Source of the DNA: Nemertoderma westbladi
Taxonomy: Eukaryota; Xenacoelomorpha; Nemertodermatida; Nemertodermatidae
Length of the DNA stretch: 64,000 nucleotides
Assembly (NCBI GenBank): GCA_032718475.1
Contig: JAUCBJ010001214.1
Location: forward strand, 1 to 64,000
Direction of reading: 5' to 3'
Shown here: one piece after another, positions 54,698 to 64,000 of the stretch
How positions within the stretch are numbered: the stretch's first letter is position 1
How the letters are laid out: the number at the start of each line of letters is the position of its first letter
Made by a program: the position numbers and the translations under genes
Notes under the pieces: model-generated
Databases searched by the model: none
Seen by the model: only the letters and a program-made list of their open reading frames with translations
What the model was told of the DNA's origin: nothing

Positions 54698-57600
54698 TTA
54701 GTCTTTCTTGCGCGGACGGCGTTTACGCAGTTTTTTAAAGCTAGCAAGAGTCCTTTTCTCTTTGGGGCGAGCCACTTTACAAGGAGGGCTATAACTCCTG
54801 GGTGAAGGGTGCAATATGATTGCATCAGAAGGTATGGGATTACGATCGGTATATCCGCCGGTCGAAGTACCGGGTTGATTGACATCAACGTCCGGGGAGA
54901 GGGGTCTAACGGCTTTGAGAGCTCGTTTCAAGACAGCCGCTCTTACGGGTCCTTTACGAGTGGTCTGAACGAGGGCCGTGGGTGGACCATAGGCAGTTAG
55001 AAACTTCCTTGGTTTAATGGTTCTTTCCAACTCGCGTTCGCGGGCTCGGTACTCGTAAGGCCGTCGATATACTTCCTGTAACTCGGGGTGTGAGTTGACA
55101 AATAAGTCTCCATAGGCAGGGTCTTGACGGATAAAGTTTATTAAGTTGTAAGAATAGATGTCACTCGGATTAATGCTCCTAAGAAATTTGCGTACATATT
55201 TGGTTGAAATACATTCTCCAACGCGCTTCAGTAGTTCATAACTTGATAGGCGTGATTTCTGCTCGACGGAGGCAAACAAATAAGGATGGAACGCATAAAC
55301 TCCTTCGTAAGCGCGTCCAGGGTAATAGCGATGGCGTGAATCACAATGTAAATCAGCGTTCGCTTCCCAAGCTCTGATATAACGTAGTACAATCATTTCA
55401 TCTACCCTCTCTAAATCATGATTAAAGGGACAATCAAAGCTGGCGTGTCCTTTTAATTGACAATGATGGCATTGAGTCATAAATTGGGGGCAGACAGCAA
55501 AAATGTGCAAATTATTAAGCCGACAATATGCACAATAGATTTCCATCGACGGTTGCTCGTGGAAATAGGAACAGAGATCGTTGGTGTCCATAGACGTAAT
55601 ATGGTCTCTCGATGCGCACAGCCGACAACGTTGTCGAGAAACATAATTGGCATGGCGATAATCATACGCAGTAAGACACTGTGGACCTTGATACCATTCC
55701 AATATGTAGTCGCTATCGCTACTCCGAGACGTGGGGGGCTGAATCTCTTCAGATTCTAAACATATGGGTTCGTCTTCCCCTTGTATAGTTGAGGTAGGCA
55801 TGGCCGTCTCCTCAAGTGGACCTACCGTCTGAATTTCCACGACAGAATAACCTGTGGGGATTCGAGGTCTTTGGATAACAGAGGAGTGCATGTTTATTAT
55901 ACAAATGTCTTTGAAAATAGCAAATCCAGCGCTATCTAACTTCTCCGCAGCCGAGTCTCTTAAGCTGAGCTTGGTCAAAGCGCGGTCTTTGAATTGGCTA
56001 TCCACGTTGCGAAACGGGGTTAAAAATCGTCGGAAACATTCAAAGCGGATGAATTTATTATGTTCATCTAGCTTAGCGAGTTTGGTCCCAAGGATTAATG
56101 GATGGGTGCGTATAGTACGACTGCACACATCGGCTAGCCAACCGGAAAGTGCGGTGTTTTCGAAGATCGTGTAGATAGCTAAGGAGGGGCGGAGTGGAAC
56201 ACTCATGAAGCTATACACGGCGCCAGGTGCGGTCAACGGTCCGTCAAAGTATAATCGAGAATAATGGTCTCCGTATACTTGTTGATAGTTGATGGGATTT
56301 CCGACCTTGAAATTCCATCCGTATTCCTGAAAAGCAAGATGTCCGATGGAAGTTCGTTGCACCTTTGTAATGTTGCTAGACGCATTAGCATACATGGTGC
56401 GAAAGAAACCTTGGCCTTCGGCCCAAGGAGCTATCAGCTGAGTATCCACGAAAGGATAGGGGATATTTTCCATATTCCGAAAGTCGTTTTGGAGATCTCC
56501 GTAAACAGCTGAGCCGATTTTAATGATTCTTTCGTTGAATAACATCTCGAGAACGGGCTGGGGTAACATCGATCCATCGATACCCATGGCCGGTTTGCGT
56601 TCGGTGTCAATGACGTAACGCTGCGCGAGTTCGAATTGTCCGTGTCGGAGATTCTTTTGCGTTTCGGTGAGAGTTTCAAAGGAATAATCTATCACGTCGG
56701 AACACGCTCGCGTAAACACGTGAGTGGAACCAGCTAATCCGCGTATGTGTATCATGCGCGTAGTTCCTAATTCTCCGATTGGAACGCTACCTTCGTTATC
56801 GTAAGTAACAACGCCATACATCTCAATGATATTAAGAGTTTCATTCCACTCTTTGGTGGCGTTCTCGAGGGTCATCCCTACCGGATGCCACAAGGTGGCG
56901 CATTGATTAGCGTCAGGGAGATCACTATACTTCATGTATCGAGTGGTATACGTCTCCACATTTCCATATCTTTGTATTTTCTCCTCCTCGAATAATACGT
57001 CTAGATTCCAATGGTCTAATCGAGTTTTAATAAATCCATCGAGATTATAAGGAGGTTCTGTATCCTTCTCTATTCGAGAAACGTTATATGGTTTTCGAAA
57101 TGAGTTTACCTTTACTAACTGATCCAGATGTTTTTGCAATTGTTCGAGTTCTACAATGTCCAGAGGATTTATTAGTGGTAGAAACTTTAAATTATGCGTC
57201 GGATCTTCTGGTTTTACCATATAATATTGAGTCAGATTAACGTAATAAGGGTGGTCTTTAATTCCATAAAAAGAGTTCTGTAAAGGTCTAGCGCGTATGT
57301 TGACATCGTGTACCATACGACGGACAAGATCCGCTCGATTGTCTGGAGGTTCAACGAGTATACCGTCAACTCGAGCGGCCTCGATTGGCGGACGCTGTAA
57401 CATAGGAGCGTCAGCGATAAGATTTTGCGATCTTATGCTGATATCAACCGGTTGGGGTTGTATCTTTGCAAAAAGTTTGTCTCCGAAATGCGGAACCATC
57501 GAGGGATGATGGACGGTTTTAGAGTAGAGATCGGTTATGAGTATCTGAGCTTCGGGTTGGGCTAAAGCGGCTTCTTCTCTCTCATCCATTTCCGTATGTT

Positions 57601-58951
57601 TCTCCTCTAGTTGATTTTCCTCCGCTTGTTTCTGTAAGCGTTCTTCTAGAAACTCCTGTAGAGAATACGTACGTCCAAGCTCGATGTCCTCTTCGAGGTT
57701 TTGGATTTCTCTATCAAACTGCGGCAAGGCTAACTCTTTCACCGATTGGACCTGCTGCTGTAATTTACGTTTCTCTAGAAAATCCTGTGTTCCCTTTCCG
57801 ATTTTCTGTCGGATGGCGTCTAAAGCGTTTCTGATGACACTCTCCTCGACTTCCGTGGCAGGTTGTATCGGAGTTAATCCTGGCCGATTGTAAGGATTAA
57901 ATGGCGATGTTAGATGTCCGCGTCCCAATCCGGTTAAATAGGATGGTCGAATATCTAACGAACCTACCGCTGGAACACCACCGATTAACTGCTCGGGTAA
58001 CACCAAATCTTTGAACAGTGAGTATAACTCAGGAGGATCAGTGATACTGTTAGGATCAAGAGTTTGAGGTCTCACTGGGGAATGAGGAGGCCTGACCGAG
58101 TATTCCGGAACTCTGATCATGGGTTTATTTAGCGATCGTTTTAGACGGGCGATCGTAGGTGATACGTCGAACAGGTTTCGCTCGAAACTCCCGTAAGTAT
58201 AACGCGTAAAACTGTGTTTAGCACAACGTCTCCGCGGATGTTTATGTCTTTCCGTTTGCTGGTTAGGTCTAGGACATGAGTCACAATAATACCAAAGACG
58301 TACGTCCTGCAGAGGAAACGCGGGTGATCGTTCTCCAGTTTTGCAATACTCTTCCATTTGTTCAAAGCTGTCCGGGACAACAGGCAGTGGACGATCTGCG
58401 GTAAGATACATCATGGTGAAATAGAGTCGTTTGAGTTCTACCATGGGATCGTGATGTATACCTTGAGGATATCGAGTCTCTAGGTTCTGTTGACTGGCAA
58501 TATTGAGATAGGTTTCTCTCAAAAATTCCAAGTAGTCGTTGAAGTTGATACGCTTATCGGGTTCTTCAACGTTTTCTCTGTCGAGTAGGTTGCGAATAGA
58601 GTTCTCGTGTTCTATTCTCGGTTTATCATTACGATTCCGCTGGGCATGATATTTAAATAAAACCATTTCCCTTTCGGTGTCTACATCTTCCGTATCATGT
58701 AAATCGGTAGGATGGCCGGTAGTTAAGAAGTCCATATACGTACCATTACGATTCGTATAGCGAGCGGTGAATTTTCTATAGTCCAATTCACGCGTAAGTT
58801 GTTCCTGGGACATCGGCGGTTCGATATAACGACCATCGTCCTCCGTAATAGTCGGATTGGCTTCACCGCGTATCAAGCTATCCACAAACGCTTGTAAAGG
58901 TAGAGTATATCGCTCCCTGATACCAAGGTCATCTTCTATCAATTCCGTCAT
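54698..58951 (-). CDS. Intact 1,417-residue ORF of unknown family (BEL-like element)
   Basis: I do not recognise this protein. It begins MTELIEDDLG and ends KKLRKRRPRKKD. An N-terminal Cys/His group (CDSC at 223-226, followed by HKH and CAKH) is visible. A charged, probably coiled-coil stretch covers about 385-460. Three consecutive Cys/His clusters lie at 1109-1131, 1140-1154 (CAYC, H, C) and 1161-1174 (CHHC, H, C, a canonical CX2CX4HX4C zinc knuckle). The last ~100 residues are very basic and Pro-rich. There is no signal peptide or membrane helix, so a classical envelope is unlikely. It sits between a BEL pol remnant and the putative 3' LTR, with 1.6 kb of spacer upstream. The related copy A differs mostly at silent sites, so the protein was selected. 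A nucleic-acid-binding or capsid-like role is my inference. Confidence 0.85.
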   Translation of the reverse strand: MTELIEDDLGIRERYTLPLQAFVDSLIRGEANPTITEDDGRYIEPPMSQEQLTRELDYRKFTARYTNRNGTYMDFLTTGHPTDLHDTEDVDTEREMVLFKYHAQRNRNDKPRIEHENSIRNLLDRENVEEPDKRINFNDYLEFLRETYLNIASQQNLETRYPQGIHHDPMVELKRLYFTMMYLTADRPLPVVPDSFEQMEEYCKTGERSPAFPLQDVRLWYYCDSCPRPNQQTERHKHPRRRCAKHSFTRYTYGSFERNLFDVSPTIARLKRSLNKPMIRVPEYSVRPPHSPVRPQTLDPNSITDPPELYSLFKDLVLPEQLIGGVPAVGSLDIRPSYLTGLGRGHLTSPFNPYNRPGLTPIQPATEVEESVIRNALDAIRQKIGKGTQDFLEKRKLQQQVQSVKELALPQFDREIQNLEEDIELGRTYSLQEFLEERLQKQAEENQLEEKHTEMDEREEAALAQPEAQILITDLYSKTVHHPSMVPHFGDKLFAKIQPQPVDISIRSQNLIADAPMLQRPPIEAARVDGILVEPPDNRADLVRRMVHDVNIRARPLQNSFYGIKDHPYYVNLTQYYMVKPEDPTHNLKFLPLINPLDIVELEQLQKHLDQLVKVNSFRKPYNVSRIEKDTEPPYNLDGFIKTRLDHWNLDVLFEEEKIQRYGNVETYTTRYMKYSDLPDANQCATLWHPVGMTLENATKEWNETLNIIEMYGVVTYDNEGSVPIGELGTTRMIHIRGLAGSTHVFTRACSDVIDYSFETLTETQKNLRHGQFELAQRYVIDTERKPAMGIDGSMLPQPVLEMLFNERIIKIGSAVYGDLQNDFRNMENIPYPFVDTQLIAPWAEGQGFFRTMYANASSNITKVQRTSIGHLAFQEYGWNFKVGNPINYQQVYGDHYSRLYFDGPLTAPGAVYSFMSVPLRPSLAIYTIFENTALSGWLADVCSRTIRTHPLILGTKLAKLDEHNKFIRFECFRRFLTPFRNVDSQFKDRALTKLSLRDSAAEKLDSAGFAIFKDICIINMHSSVIQRPRIPTGYSVVEIQTVGPLEETAMPTSTIQGEDEPICLESEEIQPPTSRSSDSDYILEWYQGPQCLTAYDYRHANYVSRQRCRLCASRDHITSMDTNDLCSYFHEQPSMEIYCAYCRLNNLHIFAVCPQFMTQCHHCQLKGHASFDCPFNHDLERVDEMIVLRYIRAWEANADLHCDSRHRYYPGRAYEGVYAFHPYLFASVEQKSRLSSYELLKRVGECISTKYVRKFLRSINPSDIYSYNLINFIRQDPAYGDLFVNSHPELQEVYRRPYEYRARERELERTIKPRKFLTAYGPPTALVQTTRKGPVRAAVLKRALKAVRPLSPDVDVNQPGTSTGGYTDRNPIPSDAIILHPSPRSYSPPCKVARPKEKRTLASFKKLRKRRPRKKD

Positions 58952-60570
58952 ATCTGCTATCTGAGTTTATTAATATCAATATGAGTTAATATTTAGGCAA
59001 GCGGGCGTCGCTGCCTACTAGGCTTTGCCCCCGGACAGTGGGTTTCTCAGCGCCGATGTACCGTTGTCGCGGTGTTTACGCCAACATGTAGCAACAGCAC
59101 GACAACGATAACCGGCACAAGTCCCATCACTGTCCGTCCCAAAGGCTTGAATCCACTTGAGGTTATCTCAGTAGAGTTAGGGCTACTTTACAATTGCGAT
59201 TAGCTACTGTAAACACACTTTAGTAGTAACATTCACCTATAAACGCACAAATTCCATACAATCATTACTTACTGCACACATGCAGGCCATTTGTCCGTTA
59301 ATCAGTGTCTTCCAGAATGTCACGTTATTACTATGTATCCTTGGATACTAATAGTGCGCTATGTATACTCTTATGCTACGCAATGGGCAAGCTTTTTATT
59401 GTTCCTTTAACTTGCTTCTAATTCTAGCGTGGGTGTTGCCATGGTGACATTATGGAAAACTAGCGGTAGAATTAGGGTAATTCTCATGCATACAGATCTG
59501 GGATGTTATTTAATAGTAATTCTTTAATTGTCAATATCCTCTTTATGCATGATTTTATAAATTTTATCGGCTATTGACTATATGTTGGAGATTCTCGCAC
59601 TCTAGTACACTCAATATGAATCTCCGCTCCCATGATCTATTAATTACTGGAATTTTGGGAATGTTATAAATTGCACAAAATGACAATTTATGAAATTCAT
59701 TTAAATATGAATTTAAATTTATTCCCGTGAATTTTATTATTTGATGTTAAATTGACACAAATTTTATTCCAGAGCATATCTGGGGACTTAGGATCCTTAA
59801 TTCTATAAAATAGTCCTTCTAACAATATCGGTAAATACTGCGATATCTTAATTGACTAAAAATTTTAAAGGATCGGGATTTTACAGATTTTAATAAATAT
59901 TAAATTAATATTTAGGATGAGCACCGATTTATTCCAGAACTTGTCTGGGGACGTTAACCACTGATTCTAGAATTTGTCTTTCAAGTATATCGGTGGGTGC
60001 CACGATATCTTAATCGACTAGAATTACAGATGGTCAAAAAGTTTAACAGATTTATTTGCGATTTACGCTACTGTTAGAGGGACATCACGCTACTATATGT
60101 ATTATTTGAAATAAGGTAGAAGAGCAATATCGCACGAAGCAATGTCAGTGTGAAGAGGCAAGTCGTTTCCAAGGTCTACCCAGAGCTTGGTTTAGCCGAG
60201 ACACGAGGATCTGAACTTTGCATTCCTAATACTCTGCCTACCAATAATACTTAAATATAGTAGTGGCTTTATTGTACTTTAATAAGTACTGACATGTCAT
60301 CTTACTATAGTCTCGCATTTATAATATAATACGGACAGTAAGGAAAGAGAAAAATAATTATTTCTTGCCGTCGCACTAAATATATTATAAGTAATTAAGT
60401 ACGTAATAAACACTAATATATTGCACTAATTTACTAAATATTCTAAAATAACATTTTACTAAATAAAATTAAAGAAAACGATTATAATAAAATTACTTAA
60501 TAATACATACATAAATATAAAATAAAAAACAAATATAAAATAATATAGTCACACACCCACTCCATATGTT
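58952..60570 (-). other. Long spacer between BEL pol and the unknown ORF, copy B
   Basis: It is homologous throughout to 44,322-46,025. It keeps both ttattccaga...tctggggac repeat units (about 59,764 and 59,930), with a shorter interval than in copy A. It also keeps the GC-rich leader just upstream of the ATG (gcgggcgtcgctgcctac) and the atagcag next to it. Confidence 0.7.
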
Positions 60571-60900
60571 ATTATGTTATGGAGTCCCTAGATATTTGTC
60601 GGATTAGGGAAGTGGTCGTAGGAAGAGTATCTTGCCTTCCATAGTTTCCGGACAGTTTTCGGTTTCTTTCCAGTAAACATAAACGACCAGCTGGGTGATT
60701 GGGTTGTCATGTTACTTTCTCCGCTCCCTTGGCCTGTCTACTCTCCGCCGTGGTAAGATGAGGAGGCCATTCATCTTCTTAAGAAGTTGGATCCACCTAA
60801 CCAGCCTGGAGTATCTATCAGTTCTTGAGGAGTTGCTCCTCTGGAATCGATGTCGGCTGAATTAATCGTCCCAAGGCAATGTCTCCGTTGATCTACATTG
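60571..60900 (-). pseudogene. BEL pol remnants joined by deletions
   Basis: Two pieces of copy A's pol are present: an RNase H-linker piece (about 60,715-60,895, GTINSADIDSRGATPQEL) and the extreme C-terminal end (about 60,585-60,705). The RT, most of RNase H and the integrase core are deleted at junctions near 60,710 and 60,896. Confidence 0.85.
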
Positions 60901-61271
60901 GAGTTAATATCGTCATTATCTGAGGAGTATGGTGTTCCCTCAGTTAGTTCGTCCACTTCACTGCTCTCCACTTCCCAACCATTTATCTGGCATATTCTTT
61001 CTGGTGGTAGTCTCTCTTCGAGAGTTCTGCGGGAAGGGCCAGTAAAGTACCAACCTACTCTAGTTCTTACCGCATAGGTTTGCAGTGGCTGTGGTTGAGC
61101 AGGCCGTTTCTCTAATGTTTCGAGCGCCTCGTGCGCGTTTTGGCCGATGAGTATTTGCACTCCAGGATAATCTGTCTGGAATCGAGGTATCTTAAGATGT
61201 TGGATGCTCTCATCCTCGTCCCAATTATAAAGGTCTGCTTGAGTAGTAGCAAAGTTCTTTATAGCCACCAT
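60901..61271 (-). pseudogene. BEL protease C-terminal part
   Basis: It reads VQILIGQNAHEALET, then RTRVGWYFTGPSRR, the post-catalytic region of BEL-type proteases. It is in a different frame from the preceding gag-pro ORF, so a frameshift lies at about 61,225-61,271. It continues without a stop into the RNase H remnant (ORF end 60,771). Confidence 0.8.
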
Positions 61272-62574
61272 TTTTACTGACCTTACCTTGTGTTCCTAAC
61301 TTATCCGGGGGGGTGGACAACACACCTACATAGTAATCTGCCGTTAGGGTAGATTTCCAAACCTGCATAATTCCTGACATATTCAATTTAGTCCGGAACT
61401 TGGGTTGTCCAGCAAAGATATCTTCGGCTAGTTCTTGATCGATGAATGTTCCTGTGCTGCCGGAGTCAAGGAGGGCGTTCACTATGTAGCTTTTGTTAAG
61501 ACCGTGAACTCTTACTTGAACTACAGGAAATTCTCTGATTCCTACGTTGGAAGCTGGAGCTTTCCAAGATGGTTGTTTGGCGAAAGTAGTTGGGGGAAAC
61601 TCATCGTTGATGTCCTTTTCGTAAGTAAGTGCTCGATACACTGCGGTATTTATTAGATAACAGGATTCATTGGCGTCGGAGAATTCGTCAGTATAGAATC
61701 CTTCCATCTCAGACTCTTGATCAGTGTCGTTTACGTCACTGAATTGGACATGTAGTTCGGGCTCACTTACCTGACTCAGTTTGTCTCGTTCGAACTCACT
61801 GTGTAACAAGATGTGATGTTTCGCGCCACACTTTGCACACTTTATGTCGGAGTAACAGGTTCGCCGTTGGTGTCCTGATCTGAGGCAATTATAGCATAAC
61901 CGCTTATTCCACAGGACTGTACGTCTGTCTACAAGGGATTTCTTTAGAAATTCAGCACACGCACTCAAACGGTGGGGCCCGTCGCACAGCGCACATTTTG
62001 GTTTGATGTTACTCACCTTAACTTGGTTAACGTTATGCACTCTCATTCTTTCTTCGGGCTTTCTTCCGTGAATTCTCTTAGGAGACGTAGGAGGAGTTGT
62101 TGTTACCTGTTCTCTCCTATCACTGGTTCGAGACTTGTATTTACTTACGTCTTTATAGGTCTTGTTGTCATAGTCAGATTTTGCTGTGTCTTTCCCGCTG
62201 TCCTCTTCTTGAGAAGCTTGGCTTTCGCCGTCATCAGTATAACACACTGGTATTATCCTTCTCCTAGAAACGGGTTTCTCACTTACCTTATTTTCCGATG
62301 TTTTCTCTCTGGACTGCCTTATGAGTTGTAATTTTACTTCACTATCTAAGAAGGACATGAGATCAGCCATGGTAGGACTTCGTCGTTGTTGTTCATTCAT
62401 GTACAACACTTTCTTGTCCCAGCGTGTACATACTCCACCCTTTGGTAAAGTAGAGACTACGGCTCCAATAACCATGGAACTCTGAAATTCATGCGACTTA
62501 CCTAACCAGTCCAGTTGTCTACAGATCTCTTGAATTTCATCGGAAAACTCTATAATCCCGCTACTAAGGAAGTG
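61225..62574 (-). pseudogene. BEL gag zinc knuckles and aspartic protease
   Basis: BEL-type zinc motifs are CALCDGPHRLSAC, CYNCLRSGHQRRTC and CAKCGAKHHILLH. The protease active site ALLDSGSTGTFID follows. The reading is in phase with the upstream gag and separated only by TGA at 62,575-62,577. A frameshift ends it within the protease. Confidence 0.88.
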
Positions 62575-64000
62575 TCAGGGGGCTACTAATTTTGCATACA
62601 AATACTTAGCTATGTTATCCTTGTTACCATACCTGATGTTTAATGTATCCCAAACTTGTCTTAATCCATCTGGATGTCCAATAAACTTTAACGCCATTAA
62701 CTTGGGAGGTCCTTCCAAGCACTTGATGAGGAATCTAAGTTTCTCTCCGTTAGATAGTACAGAGTTCTGTATGCTATCTTTGTAATATTCGTTGAAAGGT
62801 AACCATTTCATCTCATCTCCATTGAATTTGACGATCTCTCCCACTTTGACCGCTTGGTGGGCTTCTGTTCTAGCCATCTGACGCGTAAAGCTTTCTTGGG
62901 CCATCGTGTTATTTAATATCGAATTATCGGTATATAAATTTCTCGGATCATTATCAGGTCTATAGGGAATATCATTAATAACAGGTCTATAATCACCCTT
63001 AATAGGGTTTGCTATAGGAGTTTCAACTTCACTAGCAGTATAGATGCGTGTAGGCTCCACACCTTGCGCATGTAATACTTCAGACCTAACAGGTTGACAC
63101 AATGTTACAGGGGGTATTGGTATGCCCTTTTGGATATTGACTAATTTGTCGCGTTCTAGTGCGATACTTTGCTGCACTTCTTGCAACTCTGCTCTACCTT
63201 CCCTCACTGTTCCCTTAAGTTGGTGGACAGTCTCCTGCATCTGTCCTAACAGGAGATTCATCCCCCGCCGTCCCTCTTCTACCCACTCAACCGCCGAAGC
63301 GGGAGTCGCCAACATAGTAGCGGGCTGACGCGGGACGAAGGGAGACAAATTTTTGATTTCTCTCTCTGCTATCTGGACAGGGATATTCTCTTGGACTGTT
63401 CCACCGGGTACAGGCAGTGTAGTACTATGTAAAGGGAATTTAGAGTTAAGCTCTGGAAGTACAGGGGTCTCTAACACAGAAGTGACTTTGGGAACGACAG
63501 GCCTAATTATTTCAGGCTCATCAACTATTGTAGGGAGTCTTTTGACCTTAATACTTTGGGCTGTAGGTTCTATACTACTCAAGTCTGTGCTAGCTAGCTG
63601 TCTTCTAACAGCTGGGGGCAAATCAGGCAATTTGCGACGGTAAGATGTTTTTCTACGCCTACTTAGATGAGATCTATTTCCTCTGCCTTCAGGATCGGTG
63701 GTCTCGCCTTCCTCCGAGGATGTGTATCCCTGGCGCTTGGGAGTAGATTTTCTCATCATCTGCATTTGATTAGCAGTGAACTGTTTATTTATACTGTCTT
63801 GCGTCTCTTGCAGATTTTCCAACTCCAGTTGGATAGTCTCCTCAGAAGCTCTCCGTTCTGCTTCTGCCACTGCTGCTTTTCTTTCTGCTTCTGCTTCTGC
63901 CGCCTTTCTTTCGGCTTCTGCCTTCTTTCTTTCGGCTTCTGCTTCTTCCGCTTTTCTTTCGGCTTCTGCTTCTGCCGCCGCTGCTGCTGCCACCTTTCTT
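62575..64000 (-). CDS. BEL/Pao gag, N-terminal and capsid part (runs off window)
   Basis: It is open to the window edge, so the true start lies beyond 64,000. The visible N-terminus is an Ala/Glu/Lys-rich coiled coil (AEAERKAEEAEAERKK). A Ser/Arg/Pro-rich linker follows. A capsid-like domain at the C-terminal end reads GEIVKFNGDEMKWLPF, then NGEKLRFLIKCLEGPP and VWDTLNIRYGNKDNI, as in BEL/Pao gag (DUF1759-type). The stop is TGA 62,575-62,577, immediately after KLVAP and in frame with the zinc-knuckle part. Confidence 0.85.
   Translation of the reverse strand, partial: RKVAAAAAAEAEAERKAEEAEAERKKAEAERKAAEAEAERKAAVAEAERRASEETIQLELENLQETQDSINKQFTANQMQMMRKSTPKRQGYTSSEEGETTDPEGRGNRSHLSRRRKTSYRRKLPDLPPAVRRQLASTDLSSIEPTAQSIKVKRLPTIVDEPEIIRPVVPKVTSVLETPVLPELNSKFPLHSTTLPVPGGTVQENIPVQIAEREIKNLSPFVPRQPATMLATPASAVEWVEEGRRGMNLLLGQMQETVHQLKGTVREGRAELQEVQQSIALERDKLVNIQKGIPIPPVTLCQPVRSEVLHAQGVEPTRIYTASEVETPIANPIKGDYRPVINDIPYRPDNDPRNLYTDNSILNNTMAQESFTRQMARTEAHQAVKVGEIVKFNGDEMKWLPFNEYYKDSIQNSVLSNGEKLRFLIKCLEGPPKLMALKFIGHPDGLRQVWDTLNIRYGNKDNIAKYLYAKLVAP

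Noticed and set aside
54698-58951. Envelope glycoprotein
   Set aside because: Position fits, but I see no signal peptide, fusion-peptide-like or membrane-anchor segment, and Cys/His zinc clusters suggest an intracellular protein.
62225-62250. Second hammerhead candidate on the minus strand (CTGATGA followed by GAAA)
   Set aside because: No stem II between the core halves and no stem I pairing. The bases code for gag protein (YTDDGES).
40096-64000. Altered genetic code with UGA as a sense codon
   Set aside because: Intact genes here (sHSP, Sds3-like, GPCR, the 1,417-codon ORF) end normally without internal TGA. TAA and TAG stops also break element copies, so decay is simpler.

Overview
The window is nuclear DNA from an invertebrate animal. 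It is AT-rich, dense in transposable elements, and broken up by several kilobases of short-unit tandem repeats. Three gene types look like host genes: a rhodopsin-type GPCR, a small heat-shock protein present as a tandem pair, and an Sds3/SUDS3-like subunit of the Sin3-HDAC complex. All are single-exon here. The phylum cannot be named from the sequence. No gene order or codon signal suggests bacteria, and no CRISPR array or operon is present.

Layout: 0.45-0.73 kb holds a fold-back repeat. 1.6-5.6 kb is a minus-strand non-LTR retrotransposon (ORF1 with an RRM-like part, ORF2 with endonuclease and RT, poly-A tail). 5.7-7.6 kb is a 17-bp minisatellite. 9.4-10.6 kb is the GPCR. 11.16-23.4 kb is a satellite domain. 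It contains one array of a 17-bp-related family in one orientation, a 47-bp hairpin where the orientation flips, and then three arrays of the opposite orientation separated by two copies of a small heat-shock gene. The two copies are about 98.5% identical and carry the same 5'-truncated LINE insertion, which cut off their native C-terminus.

24.3-30.6 kb is a decayed Ty3/gypsy element. It has been hit by a TIR-bounded composite insertion carrying a restriction-like-endonuclease LINE fragment, by a truncated RTE-like LINE, by a tRNA-like element that encodes a convincing minimal type I hammerhead ribozyme, and by a 40-bp LINE tail with its own 10-bp target duplication. 31.6-32.3 kb is the Sds3-like gene. 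32.7-38.8 kb is mostly non-coding and holds a 38-bp minisatellite, a 0.9-kb fold-back with a nested MITE, and a 301-bp palindrome with perfect 149-bp arms.

38.8-64 kb is dominated by two related minus-strand BEL/Pao-type LTR elements. Each carries, between the end of pol and the 3' LTR, a large extra reading frame. It is intact in copy B (1,417 codons, 54,698-58,951) and broken in copy A (40,096-44,321). The protein has three consecutive Cys/His clusters near residues 1109-1174 and a very basic C-terminus, but no signal peptide or membrane segment that I can see. I do not recognise its family. The copies differ mainly at silent sites, so the protein was under purifying selection. It occupies the position where some BEL/Pao elements carry env, and it is the strongest candidate here for an undescribed system. 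Copy A's pol is also fused in frame to a GC-rich Ty3/gypsy RT-RNase H-integrase segment. Copy B retains gag and protease but has lost RT and integrase.
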